64,000 nt of DNA from Streptomyces sp. NBC_00390 (lineage in GTDB: Bacteria > Actinomycetota > Actinomycetes > Streptomycetales > Streptomycetaceae): the NCBI RefSeq assembly GCF_036057275.1, contig NZ_CP107945.1, positions 7,750,001 to 7,814,000 on the forward strand, written 5' to 3'. Position numbers and translations under genes: made by a program. Below are positions 42,422-51,305 of the stretch, piece after piece; the stretch's first letter is position 1, and every line of letters starts with the position of its first letter. The notes under the pieces were generated by a model, which worked only from the letters and a program-made list of their open reading frames with translations, had not been told where the DNA came from and did not search any database.

Positions 42422-43768
42422 ATGAATGAAGCGTCCACTGTGGCCGGACCGCCCCCTGCGGGGCAGCCCAACGCCGGGACAGCCGGAGAACCGGGCGTGA
42501 CCCGCAGATACGCCTGGGTCGTGTTCGCGATGGCGTTCGCGCTCATGATGTCCGACTACCTCGCCCGGCAGCTGATCGTGTCGATGTTCCCGCACCTCAA
42601 AGAGGAGTGGGGACTGTCCGACGCACAGCTCGGCGGTCTGGTCTCCGTCGTCTCGGTGACCATCGCGCTGGGCACCTTCCCGATCGCGCTGCTGGTCGAC
42701 CGGTGGAGCCGGGTCAAGAGCATCGCGCTGATGGGCAGTATCTGGAGCCTGGCCACCCTCAGCGCGGCCTTCACCCACAACTACGGGCAGCTGTTCGCGG
42801 CCCGCGCCGCAGTCGGCCTTGGCGAGGCGGGGTACGGACCCGCCGCCGGCGCGCTGCTGAGCCGACTGTTCCCGGAGCGTCTGCGGGCCACCGTCTTCGG
42901 CGCGCTCCTCTCCGCCGGGTCGCTGGGCGCGGTGCTGGGTGTTGTGCTCGGCGGTGTCTTCGCCGACCGGTGGGGCTGGCGGGCCGCGTTCGTCATCGTG
43001 GGCATACCCGGCCTGGTCCTGGCGCTGCTGTTCCTGCTGGTACGCGACTACACCACCGTCCGGCTGCCCGCCGGCACGACGGCCAGGCCGAAGCCCGGCC
43101 TGCGCAAGCTGCTGGCCGAGCTGCTGCGGCCGCGTTCCGCCGTCGGGGCGTACCTCGGCGGGGCAACCCAGATCGTGGTCATGTCGGCGCTGTACGCCTG
43201 GCTGCCCAGCTACTTCAGCCGCTACCTGGGACTGCCGGCCGACCAGGCCGCGGCCAGGACGGCACTGGTCGTCGTCGCCGGTTTCTTCGGGCAGATCGTG
43301 CTGTCGTTCGCCGCCGACCGCCTCGCCCGCCGTGACCGGCGCCATCGGCTGCAGCTGCCCGCCGTGCTGTCGCTGGTGAGCCTCGTTCTGCTGACGGCCG
43401 CTTTCGCCGCGATGCCGCCGGGCAATCCGCAGTTGCTCGTCATCCTGGTTGCGGCATTCACCATCACCGCCCCGTTCGGCGTGGTCGCCTCGGTGTCCGT
43501 GGACGTGGTGCACCCCGCGCTGCGGGCCACTGCCATGTCCATGGCGGCAGTGGCGCAGAACCTGTTCGGCTTTGCCGTCGGCCCGCTCGTGGTCGGCGCG
43601 GTGTCCGACACCTACGGTCTGCGGGCCGCACTTGCGGTGATCCCGCTGTTCTGCGGGTTCGCCGCGGCCTTCTTCTGGTTCGCCTCCCGCCACTACGACC
43701 GCGACCTGCGCCGGGTCGAGGCCGGCATCGCTACGGACGACTCCTCCGACGAGGACGTCGCCCGATGA
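42422..43768 (+). CDS. MFS transporter
   Basis: A 448-residue major-facilitator protein with about 12 helices. SDYLARQLIVSMFPHLKEEW, the loop DRWSRVKSIALMGSIWSL (conserved motif A region) and GEAGYGPAAGALLSRLFPER (motif C/D region) resemble the aromatic-acid and hexuronate-type (ACS-like) subfamilies that import organic anions. It probably takes up the sulfated or acidic substrate of this cluster (inferred). GGAGG precedes the ATG. Its stop overlaps the start of a broken aldehyde dehydrogenase gene. Confidence 0.9.
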   Translation: MNEASTVAGPPPAGQPNAGTAGEPGVTRRYAWVVFAMAFALMMSDYLARQLIVSMFPHLKEEWGLSDAQLGGLVSVVSVTIALGTFPIALLVDRWSRVKSIALMGSIWSLATLSAAFTHNYGQLFAARAAVGLGEAGYGPAAGALLSRLFPERLRATVFGALLSAGSLGAVLGVVLGGVFADRWGWRAAFVIVGIPGLVLALLFLLVRDYTTVRLPAGTTARPKPGLRKLLAELLRPRSAVGAYLGGATQIVVMSALYAWLPSYFSRYLGLPADQAAARTALVVVAGFFGQIVLSFAADRLARRDRRHRLQLPAVLSLVSLVLLTAAFAAMPPGNPQLLVILVAAFTITAPFGVVASVSVDVVHPALRATAMSMAAVAQNLFGFAVGPLVVGAVSDTYGLRAALAVIPLFCGFAAAFFWFASRHYDRDLRRVEAGIATDDSSDEDVAR

Positions 43769-43990
43769 GTTTCACCGCCGCTGTCGCACAGCTCGACCAG
43801 ATGATCGCCGCGCTGCGCGACGGCGAGTGGCCCTGACCGGCGAGTTCAGCCTCACCCCGAAGCCGCCGTGTTTCGTCACCAACCGGACCGCGGCGACGAC
43901 CGGGCGGCGGCTGACCGCATTCGCCGCCCGGCCCCGCTGGTGAGCCGTGCCCGGCATTTTCGCCTCCGCCCTGCGCGGGTGGCCGACGCC
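43765..43990 (+). pseudogene. Aldehyde dehydrogenase remnant, internal deletion
   Basis: The first 23 codons (MSFTAAVAQLDQMIAALRDG) begin in the MFS stop (ATGA). One base out of frame follow the last codons of a long aldehyde-dehydrogenase-type protein: LTGEFSLTPKPPCFVTNRTA, TTGRRLTAFAARPRW, a TGA, then VPGIFASALRG. Several hundred residues between are gone. The family assignment rests on recognising the C-terminal motif SPKPPWFVTNRTAATTGRRL-like and is moderately sure. Confidence 0.6.
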
Positions 43991-44105
43991 CGCGGCAGCC
44001 ACTCAACGGAGATCCACACAGGTCCCGGGTCCGCCTTCGGCTTGCGCCGCAGTCGGACCGGTACCGCAGCTCGTCCTGCTCAACCCAATGAAGGTGAACG
44101 ACACC

Positions 44106-45086
44106 ATGGCCACCCCCCAGCCCGTGCGACCCACCCCCCGGCACCAACCCGACGGCATGGTGTGGATTCCCGGCGGCCGGTTCGTCATGGGGTCGAACCG
44201 CTATTACCCCGAGGAGGCTCCGGCCCATCCCGTGGGCGTCGATGGTTTCTGGATCGACCCGCATCCGGTCACCAATGCCCAGTTCCAAGCCTTCGTCGAA
44301 GCCACCGGCTACCGGACGATCGCCGAGCGCCCCGCGGACCCGTCCATGTATCCAGGTATCGACCCGGCCATGCTCGCCCCGGCATCGGCGTTGTTCACGC
44401 CGCCTTCGCACCCGGTGGACCTGAGTTACCCGTACCAGTGGTGGTCGTACGTGCCCGGTGCGGACTGGCGGCACCCGGGCGGTCCGGGCACGTCGCTGCG
44501 CGATCGGCCCGATCACCCGGTGACTCATGTGGCGTGGCCGGATGCCCTTGTCTACGCGGAGTGGGCCGGCAAGCAGATCCCCACCGAGGCCGAATGGGAG
44601 TACGCCGCGCGCGGCGGCCTGCCCGACAGCGAGTTCGCCTGGGGCGACGAGCTCAACCCGGGCGGCCGGTACATGGCCAACACCTGGCAGGGCGAGTTCC
44701 CGCACGAGAACCTGCAGTTGGACGGCTATGCCGGCACCTCGCCGGTCGGGGCCTTCCCGGCCAACGGCTACGGCCTGTACGACATGATCGGCAACGTGTG
44801 GGAGTGGACGTCGGACTGGTACGCCGACCACCGGCGCCTCGCGACCAGCACCCCGACCTGCTGCGGCGCACCACGGCCGCGCGTCAACCCGGCCGGCGGG
44901 CAGGAAGTGGACAGCGCCGAACCCGGTCAACACCAGCGCATCCCCCGCAAGGTGATGAAGGGCGGCTCGCATCTGTGCGCGTCGAACTACTGCCGCCGCT
45001 ACCGCCCCGCCGCACGGCTGCCCCAGCCGATCGACACATCGACCTGCCACCTGGGCTTCCGCTGCATCGTCCGCCCGGCTGCGTGA
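44106..45086 (+). CDS. Formylglycine-generating enzyme (SUMF1 family)
   Basis: A 326-residue copper-dependent oxidase that converts the sulfatase Cys (in C-x-P-x-R) to formylglycine. The family start MVWIPGGRFVMGS, the central PTEAEWEYAARGG, GLYDMIGNVWEWTSDWY and the catalytic pair Cys291/Cys296 in GGSHLCASNYCRRYR are all present. The ATG at 44106 has GAAGGTGA upstream. Its natural client is the sulfatase at 36003, whose LCSPTRQALLTGR motif it would recognise. Confidence 0.95.
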   Translation: MATPQPVRPTPRHQPDGMVWIPGGRFVMGSNRYYPEEAPAHPVGVDGFWIDPHPVTNAQFQAFVEATGYRTIAERPADPSMYPGIDPAMLAPASALFTPPSHPVDLSYPYQWWSYVPGADWRHPGGPGTSLRDRPDHPVTHVAWPDALVYAEWAGKQIPTEAEWEYAARGGLPDSEFAWGDELNPGGRYMANTWQGEFPHENLQLDGYAGTSPVGAFPANGYGLYDMIGNVWEWTSDWYADHRRLATSTPTCCGAPRPRVNPAGGQEVDSAEPGQHQRIPRKVMKGGSHLCASNYCRRYRPAARLPQPIDTSTCHLGFRCIVRPAA

Positions 45087-45149
45087 ACCGCCGGGCGCGT
45101 GCGCACGTGGACCATCGACGCCTTGCACCGCGACGGCGCGCGGGGGCCA

Positions 45150-45500
45150 GAACCTCTTCCCCCTACCCCGAGGAGACCCGGCAGTTGCTGGACGCCGTCC
45201 GGCTGTCACTGGTGAAGCCCACCGCGTTTCTGATCAACACGGCCCGGGGCGCCCTTGTCGACCAGGAGGCCCTCGCGGACGCGCTTGAGGCCGGCCGGAT
45301 CGCGGGGGCCGGCCTCGATGTCTTCGCCCCCGAGCCCCCGGGACCGGAGCTTCGGCCGCTGCGCGCGCCCAACGTGGTGCTCACCCCGCACATCGCGGGA
45401 GTCACTCGCAACACCGTGCCCCGGATCGTCAGGGCCGCGATGGAGAACACCACGGCATACCTGGACGGCGAGCCTCCGCGCGACGTGGTCTGCGGGGCGA
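45150..45500 (+). pseudogene. D-2-hydroxyacid dehydrogenase, C-terminal remnant
   Basis: The frame reads EETRQLLDAVRLSLVKPTA, FLINTARGALVDQEALADAL, AGAGLDVFAPEPPGP, NVVLTPHIAGVTRNT and DGEPPRDVV, the last third of a D-isomer-specific 2-hydroxyacid dehydrogenase, with Glu and His catalytic residues. The N-terminal two thirds, including the GxGxxG motif, are absent and there is no start. It lies between the FGE gene and a strong hairpin. Confidence 0.8.
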
Positions 45501-45546
45501 TTCGGCGCCCGGGCGGGCCATCACATCCGACGCCCAGTCGGTCCAG

Positions 45547-45588
45547 CAGCATGGGCCGGCACACCGCTGGGTGCGCCGGCCCATGCTG
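45547..45588. terminator. Long hairpin between convergent genes
   Basis: A 14-bp perfect stem (45547-45560 with 45575-45588), one mismatch, then four more pairs around a GCTG loop. It stands between the dehydrogenase remnant and the end of the minus-strand SDR, so it may end both. Confidence 0.8.
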
Positions 45589-45649
45589 TGGGCAGATGGG
45601 ACCGTCCTGTTCGCCGCATGACGGAACGCCCCACCGAGCTGACCGGAGA

Positions 45650-46477
45650 TCAGGCCGAGTCGAGAAAGATGTCGAGTGCGAGCTCGCCGCTGAAGTCGGC
45701 GGGGGTGTAGACGGACAGGTCGGTGACACCCTCGGCGCCCAGCACCTCGTCGTCGATGTACAGGTTGCCGGTGCACTCCCGGGCGTTGCGGGTGAGGATG
45801 GCGTACGCGGCATCGGCCATGATCTGGGGGGCCCTGGCATTTCGGGCACCCCCGACCACGTTGCGTACGGCGGCCGTGTCGATCAGGGTCCGCGGCCACA
45901 GGGAGTTGGCGGCGATCCCATCGGCTGCCAGCTCCTCGGCGAGCCCGATGGTGCACAGGCTCATCCCGTACTTGGCCAGGGTGTAACCGAGATGTTTCCC
46001 CACCCAGTACGGCGCGAGGTTCAACGGCGGGGAGAGCGTGAGGATGTGTGGGTTGTCCGCCTCGCGCAGGTGCGGGATCGCGGTCTTGCTCAGCAGGAAC
46101 GTGCCACGCGTGTTGATGTCCTGCATCAGGTCGTACCGCTTCATCTCCAGCTGCTCCGACGGCGACAGGTCGATCGCGCTGGCGTTGTTCACCACGATGT
46201 CGATGCCGCCGAAGGCCCTGACCGCCCCGTCGACGGCGGTGCGCACATCCTCCTCGTTGCGGACGTCGCCGACGACGGCCAGTCCCTTGCCGCCCGCGCG
46301 CTCAACCTCTTCGACCGCCGTGTACACCGTGCCTTCGAGCTTCGGGTGCGGCTCCGCGGTCTTGGCGAGCATCACCACGTTCGCACCGTCGCGGGCCGCA
46401 CGCAGGGCGATGGCGAGTCCGATGCCGCGGCTGCCTCCCGACATCACGATGGTCCTGCCGACCAGCGTCTGTGTCAT
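45650..46477 (-). CDS. Short-chain dehydrogenase/reductase (HSDL2-like)
   Basis: A 275-residue SDR with the cofactor loop SGGSRGIG, NNAS in place of NNAG, and the catalytic YTLAKYGM (Y-x-x-x-K). The LSPPLNLAPYWVGKHLGYTL segment is characteristic of the HSDL2/SDR family C13 type linked to lipid metabolism. It is divergent from the acyl-CoA dehydrogenase at 46542 and probably shares its regulation. Confidence 0.9.
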   Translation of the reverse strand: MTQTLVGRTIVMSGGSRGIGLAIALRAARDGANVVMLAKTAEPHPKLEGTVYTAVEEVERAGGKGLAVVGDVRNEEDVRTAVDGAVRAFGGIDIVVNNASAIDLSPSEQLEMKRYDLMQDINTRGTFLLSKTAIPHLREADNPHILTLSPPLNLAPYWVGKHLGYTLAKYGMSLCTIGLAEELAADGIAANSLWPRTLIDTAAVRNVVGGARNARAPQIMADAAYAILTRNARECTGNLYIDDEVLGAEGVTDLSVYTPADFSGELALDIFLDSA

Positions 46478-46505
46478 GGTCGAACCTCCAAAATCAATTG
46501 GCAGA

Positions 46506-46530
46506 GCTAATGATGTGCGGTGCTAATGAT
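46506..46530. promoter_or_regulatory. Direct repeats GCTAATGAT in divergent promoter
   Basis: GCTAATGAT occurs at 46506-46514 and 46522-46530, 16 bases apart, between the divergent SDR and acyl-CoA dehydrogenase genes. A related GCTAATTATG lies at 47959-47968 just before the MarR gene, so these may be MarR sites. Confidence 0.4.
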
Positions 46531-46541
46531 ACGGTCCAGGT

Positions 46542-47768
46542 ATGACTTCCACTCCCACACGCCAGAGCGACCGGCTCTACCACGAGCTCCTCGCCCCCGA
46601 AGAGACGCAGTCCGTTCGTACCGCCGTGCGCCGGATCGCGGAGCACGAAGTGGCTCCGCACGCCGCGGCGATCGCGGGAGGCGACGAGCGCACGGACGGT
46701 TTCCCCCGGCAGGTGTTCGACGCGCTTGCATCGGCAGGGGTCTTCCGGATCCCCTTCCCCGGCGAGGTCGGCGGCGACGGGCTGATCCATCCGGCGACCG
46801 CCACCGCTGTGGCCATCGAAGAACTGGCCTACTACTCCAGCAGCGTCGCGGCCGTCTTCGACGTGCACTGCATCCTGGCGGGCAACGCGCTCAACCAGGG
46901 CACCGAAGCACAGCGCAAGCGCTGGCTGCCCAAGGTGGTCGACGGCTCGCTGGTCGGCGCGTTCGCCACCACCGAGCCGGATGCTTCCAGCGACCTGTCT
47001 CCGCAGGCGGTTCAGACCGAGGCCATACGTACCGAGGCCGGCTGGGTGCTGAACGGCCACAAGCGGTGGATCTCCAACGCTCCGGTCGCCGGGTTCGTGG
47101 TGGTTCTCGCCCGGACCGGCACGCGGCTGAGCATGTTCATCGTCGACACGGCACTTCCGGGCGTGGAAGTCGGCCTCGCCGACCGCAAGATGGGCAACCG
47201 CGGCCAGCTCACCGCGGACATCCGCTTCACGAATGTGCACCTGTCCGACGACGATCTCCTCGGTGGCGCCGAGGGACACGGACTGCGCCACGCGCTGTCC
47301 ACTCTGACCTACGGAAGGATCGGCATCGCGGCCGCCGGAGTCGGCATGGCACAGGTCGCCTTCGACCTCACCGTGGCCCACCTGTCGACGCGACACGCCT
47401 TCGGCAAGCCGGTGGCCGCCAACCAGCACTGGCAGTTCCTGCTTGCCGAACGGGCCACCGAGATCGAGAACGCCCGCACCCTCTACACCAAGGCCGCCCT
47501 GCGCCTGGATGCCGGCAACCCGTCTCCGGAGCCCGAGGCCGCGATGGCGAAGTACTACGCCACCAAGCTGTCGGTGGACATGGCGCGCGACGCCGTCCAG
47601 GCTTTCGGCGGTCTCGGCTTCGCGCGCGAACTGGGCGCCGACGGCAGCCCCGGTCCCGTCGAGGCGATCTACCGGGACAGCAAGATCGGTGAGATCTACG
47701 AAGGGACCAACGAAATCCAGAAGTGGGTCATCGCCCGCCAAATCTTCGGCCGCGACGTCATCGGCTGA
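46542..47768 (+). CDS. Acyl-CoA dehydrogenase
   Basis: A 408-residue FAD enzyme. AFATTEPDASSDLS is the flavin/substrate loop, HKRWISNAPVAGFVVVLART follows, the QAFGGLGF segment and the C-terminal YEGTNEIQKWVIARQIFGRD with the family Glu (in YEGTNEIQ) are intact. It dehydrogenates an acyl-CoA, perhaps that made by the ligase at 40779. It is divergent from the SDR and precedes the MarR gene. Confidence 0.93.
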   Translation: MTSTPTRQSDRLYHELLAPEETQSVRTAVRRIAEHEVAPHAAAIAGGDERTDGFPRQVFDALASAGVFRIPFPGEVGGDGLIHPATATAVAIEELAYYSSSVAAVFDVHCILAGNALNQGTEAQRKRWLPKVVDGSLVGAFATTEPDASSDLSPQAVQTEAIRTEAGWVLNGHKRWISNAPVAGFVVVLARTGTRLSMFIVDTALPGVEVGLADRKMGNRGQLTADIRFTNVHLSDDDLLGGAEGHGLRHALSTLTYGRIGIAAAGVGMAQVAFDLTVAHLSTRHAFGKPVAANQHWQFLLAERATEIENARTLYTKAALRLDAGNPSPEPEAAMAKYYATKLSVDMARDAVQAFGGLGFARELGADGSPGPVEAIYRDSKIGEIYEGTNEIQKWVIARQIFGRDVIG

Positions 47769-47980
47769 ACAGCCCGCAGCATCGCTATGGCACGTCACTG
47801 GTGAACGAAGTGGTTCCTACGGGCCGGTCAGACCGCGTATGTCCTGCCGGCGTCACGGTCTGGTCGCCCCCGGACATCGCTGCACACCCGCTCGCCGGCC
47901 GGGCGCACCACCGGACGGAGATGCGTTCCCCGTACGATGGACCACATCGTATGCACAGCTAATTATGGGTGGGGTGAACG

Positions 47981-48514
47981 ATGTCCGAGGCGCCGCTGGT
48001 CCCCGGGACTGTGGCCGAGCACACGATCTGCCTGTTGACCAAGATCGGGCAGGTGGCATTCCGGATTGCCGAGGACGGCCTCGGCGATCTCGGGCTACGG
48101 GTGCGCCACTACAGCGTGTTGCAGGCGTTGGCCGACAACGGCCCCATGTCACAGCTGGCACTCGGCACGTTCCTGCGCATCGACCCGGCCACCATGGTCA
48201 CCAGTCTGGACGACCTGGAGCGGGCTGGATACGCCGTACGGGAGAGGGATGCCCGCGACCGGCGCCGCTACGTGGTGAGGGTCACGGACGCCGGCCGCGA
48301 GATCCTTGCCGGTGCCAACCGAAGGCTCAACAGTCTCGATGCGGACGTCCTGGCCGACCTCGGTGCCGCCGACCGTAAGGCGTTGCATCGGATGATGAAC
48401 GAGTTGGCGTCCGGCCCCACCCTCCCCCCCATGTTCGACGCTGTCCGCGACCAGGCCGGGGCACGGAAGACGCAGGGCGCTGGTCCACGGGCGGAGCCCT
48501 CGGAGGACAGCTAG
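47981..48514 (+). CDS. MarR-family regulator
   Basis: A 177-residue winged-helix regulator: YSVLQALADNGPMSQLALGT, the recognition helix region IDPATMVTSLDDLERAGYAV and the wing RDARDRRRYVVRVTDAG. Such proteins respond to phenolic or CoA-linked ligands. It likely controls the SDR and acyl-CoA dehydrogenase just upstream (inferred from the repeated GCTAAT motif). ATG start preceded by GGGTGGGGTG. Confidence 0.9.
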   Translation: MSEAPLVPGTVAEHTICLLTKIGQVAFRIAEDGLGDLGLRVRHYSVLQALADNGPMSQLALGTFLRIDPATMVTSLDDLERAGYAVRERDARDRRRYVVRVTDAGREILAGANRRLNSLDADVLADLGAADRKALHRMMNELASGPTLPPMFDAVRDQAGARKTQGAGPRAEPSEDS

Positions 48515-48771
48515 GAGCGCGGCCGGTGAGGGCAGCGCAGACTGTCCGTCTGGCCGCTGAACAGGTGCTCGCGACGGCGGCAAAGCGGCCAGGTCGTCCG
48601 TCCACGGATGCGGGCGTACTCGCCGAGGTGCGTGAGGCCGCAGTCTGCCGGCACCGGCCAGTGGGCATGATCGGCTGTCCTGAGCGGCGCCTGATCGCCG
48701 TCTGCGGTGAAATGGGCCTGTTGACCTTGCCGCCTCGGACGGCGAGGGGAAGCGGCCCTTAGGAGTCGACG

Positions 48772-51174
48772 ATGAACGCGCGACCGGGCACCTCTGAGCC
48801 CCGACGGCGGTCCGCGGCACTTGGTGCCCGGGTGGTGCTGGACGAGCAGGGTGCCGTCGCCGAGTGGAGTACGGAGGCCCAGGAACTGCTCGGCTATCCG
48901 GCGGATGAGGCCCTGGGCCGCCCTGTGACGGCCCTGCTGTCCGCCGGGGAGCGGTCGGCCTCCGCAGGCCCCGCGGAGGAGACGCCGAGCCCTGGTGAAC
49001 GGTTGACCGCCCGGCATCGGAACGGGCACCTCCTCGATGTCCGCGCACAGGTGCGCCTCGTCGTGCAGGACGGCACCGTGCGCTGGGCATTGGTCCTGAA
49101 AGCCGCGGACGGCACCGATGAGCAGGAGCTCGATACGGCGCTGCTGAGGGCACTGCTGACCGAATCTCCACTCGGTGTGCAGGTCCTCGACCCCGAGCTC
49201 CGGGTCGTCCGGCTGAACCTTGCCGCGCCGGGAGCACAGGGGGCGGTGGGTGAGGAGGCCATCGGGCGCCTCGCTCGTGAGGTGGCACCGGGCGTGGTGG
49301 ACGACGCTGCGGAGCACATCATCCGATCGGTGCTGGAGACCGGTGAGCCGGTGACCGACTACGAACACATGGGCCGCCCCCCGGCCGACCCTGATCACGA
49401 TCACATGTACTCGGTGACACTCCTGCCGCTGAAGGATGAGAACGGAAGCGTCCTCGGGGTGTGTATTACTTCGGAGGACGTGTCCGAGCGGCACCGGGCA
49501 CAGATGCGCCTGGCCCTGCTGGTGGAGGCGGGCACCCGGATCGGTACGACGCTGGACGTGACGACAACGGCCGAGGAGCTGGCTCTGGTCTCGGTGCCTG
49601 CCCTTGCCGACGTCGTGGTGGTGGATGTCCTGGACGATGTGTTCCAGGGTGAGGCGTCCCCGCCCGGGCCGGTGAGCGACGAGGCGCTCGTGCGGCGCGC
49701 CGCATTCCACGCCGCCGAAGGGCTGGACGTTCAGCCGGCGTACGCTCCGGACGAACTGGTCCCGACCTACCCGCCGTTCTTCACCGCGTGCTTGGCAGAC
49801 CTGCAGCCCCGCCTGCTGCGTGACCTGCAGGCTGACCGCGAGTGGTCCACCCTTGAGCCTCACCGAACCGAACTCGTACGCAGGGCCGGCACGCACTCCA
49901 TGATGGTCGTACCACTCACCGCCCGCGGTGTGATGCTCGGCATCGCCAGCTTCTACCGGACGAGGACCACCGATCCGTTCGAGGAGGACGATCTCGCCCT
50001 CGCCACCGAACTCGCCGCCCGGGCGGCCGTGTGCATCGACAATGCGCGGCAGTACACGCGCGAGCACAGCGCCGCCCTCACCCTGCAGCGCAGCCTGCTG
50101 CCGCAGCGCGTCCCGGCCCAGAACGCGGTGGAGGTGGCCTGGCGCCACGAGCCCTCCAGTAACGTCGGGGACTGGTTCGATGTCATCCCGCTCTCCGGCG
50201 CGCGGGTGGCTCTCGTGGTGGGGCAGCTGGTCGGGCAGAGCATGCAGGCAGCGGCGGAAATGGGCCGGCTGCGCAGCGCCATCAACACCCTTGCCGCACA
50301 GGACCTGGCCCCCGAGGAACTGCTCTCCCAGCTGAACGACCTGGTGACCGGCCAGGCCGATGCCCACCCTCCCGACGGCACCTCGGCAGGGACGCCTCTG
50401 ACAGGGGCCACCTGTGTGTACGCGGTCTACGACCCCATCTCCCGACGCTGCACCTTCGCCCGAGCCGGCGCCTTGGCACCTGTGATCATCAAGCCCGAAG
50501 GCGCGGTGGAATTGCCCGACGTCCCGTTCGGCCCACCGCTGGGCAGCGGTCGTCCGCCCTACGAGACCGTCGAAGTGGAACTACCGGTGGGAAGCGCCAT
50601 CGTCCTGTCCACCAGCAGCCTCGTCCGAGGCGGGGACCCGCAGACGGTGCCGGGCGGCCTGCGGCAGATCCTGGCCAACCCCCACCGGCCCATGGAAGAC
50701 ACCTGTGACGCCGTGGTCCGCGCACACCAGGACAGCATCACGTTGCTGCTGGCACGCACCAAAGGTCTCGGCGAGGACCAGGTGGCGGCCTGGACCCTGC
50801 CGAACGACCCGGCGGTCGTTACGACCGCCCGCACGCTGGCCCGTCGGCAACTAGCCAACTGGAGCCTGGAAGAGTTGGAGCCCACCACCGAACTGATCGT
50901 CAGCGAGCTGGTCACCAACGCCATCCGCTACGCCACTGGCCCCATCCATCTGCGCCTTGTCCGCGACCTCACCCTCATCTGCGAGGTCACCGACGGCAGC
51001 AGCACCGCCCCGCATCTGCGCCATGCGTACGAGACCGACGAGGGCGGCCGGGGACTCTTCCTCATTGCCCAGCTCACTCGCCGCTGGGGCACCCGATACG
51101 CCGCACGGGGCAAGACGATCTGGGCCGAGCAGGCCCTCCCCCTGGCCGATCACAATGAGGCCGAGCCTACTTGA
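48772..51174 (+). CDS. PAS-GAF-SpoIIE(PP2C)-HATPase signalling protein with altered phosphatase residues
   Basis: An 800-residue cytoplasmic protein. PAS-like domains occupy about residues 18-90 and 120-235, a GAF domain about 245-425, a SpoIIE/PP2C domain about 440-640 and an RsbW-like HATPase about 670-790 (SELVTNAIRYA, then EGGRGLFLI). Such proteins act in anti-sigma or anti-anti-sigma switching. The first metal motif is VGDWFD (467-470), but the next reads VVGQLVGQ (484-489), where active members have GDVxGHG; the metal-binding Asp is Gln485. The phosphatase may be weak or dead. Confidence 0.88.
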   Translation: MNARPGTSEPRRRSAALGARVVLDEQGAVAEWSTEAQELLGYPADEALGRPVTALLSAGERSASAGPAEETPSPGERLTARHRNGHLLDVRAQVRLVVQDGTVRWALVLKAADGTDEQELDTALLRALLTESPLGVQVLDPELRVVRLNLAAPGAQGAVGEEAIGRLAREVAPGVVDDAAEHIIRSVLETGEPVTDYEHMGRPPADPDHDHMYSVTLLPLKDENGSVLGVCITSEDVSERHRAQMRLALLVEAGTRIGTTLDVTTTAEELALVSVPALADVVVVDVLDDVFQGEASPPGPVSDEALVRRAAFHAAEGLDVQPAYAPDELVPTYPPFFTACLADLQPRLLRDLQADREWSTLEPHRTELVRRAGTHSMMVVPLTARGVMLGIASFYRTRTTDPFEEDDLALATELAARAAVCIDNARQYTREHSAALTLQRSLLPQRVPAQNAVEVAWRHEPSSNVGDWFDVIPLSGARVALVVGQLVGQSMQAAAEMGRLRSAINTLAAQDLAPEELLSQLNDLVTGQADAHPPDGTSAGTPLTGATCVYAVYDPISRRCTFARAGALAPVIIKPEGAVELPDVPFGPPLGSGRPPYETVEVELPVGSAIVLSTSSLVRGGDPQTVPGGLRQILANPHRPMEDTCDAVVRAHQDSITLLLARTKGLGEDQVAAWTLPNDPAVVTTARTLARRQLANWSLEELEPTTELIVSELVTNAIRYATGPIHLRLVRDLTLICEVTDGSSTAPHLRHAYETDEGGRGLFLIAQLTRRWGTRYAARGKTIWAEQALPLADHNEAEPT

Positions 51175-51305
51175 TCACCCGCGAGTTCCGTCCAGCCGGC
51201 CACGGGAGACCAGGACGCACCCGGGATCCTGCTGTCGTCGGCCAAAGTGTCATTGCGCACAGCCCAAGCAATTGAACGGCGGCACTCCCTGTTGCCGTGG
51301 GCTGG

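Noticed and set aside
41981..43693. 570-codon minus-strand frame opposite the acyl-CoA ligase and MFS genes
   Set aside because: Gln/Gly/Arg-rich shadow translation without motifs, spanning two unrelated genes and a terminator.
48526..48762. 78-codon plus-strand frame between the MarR and SpoIIE genes
   Set aside because: It lacks a recognisable product and has atypical composition; could not be supported as a gene.
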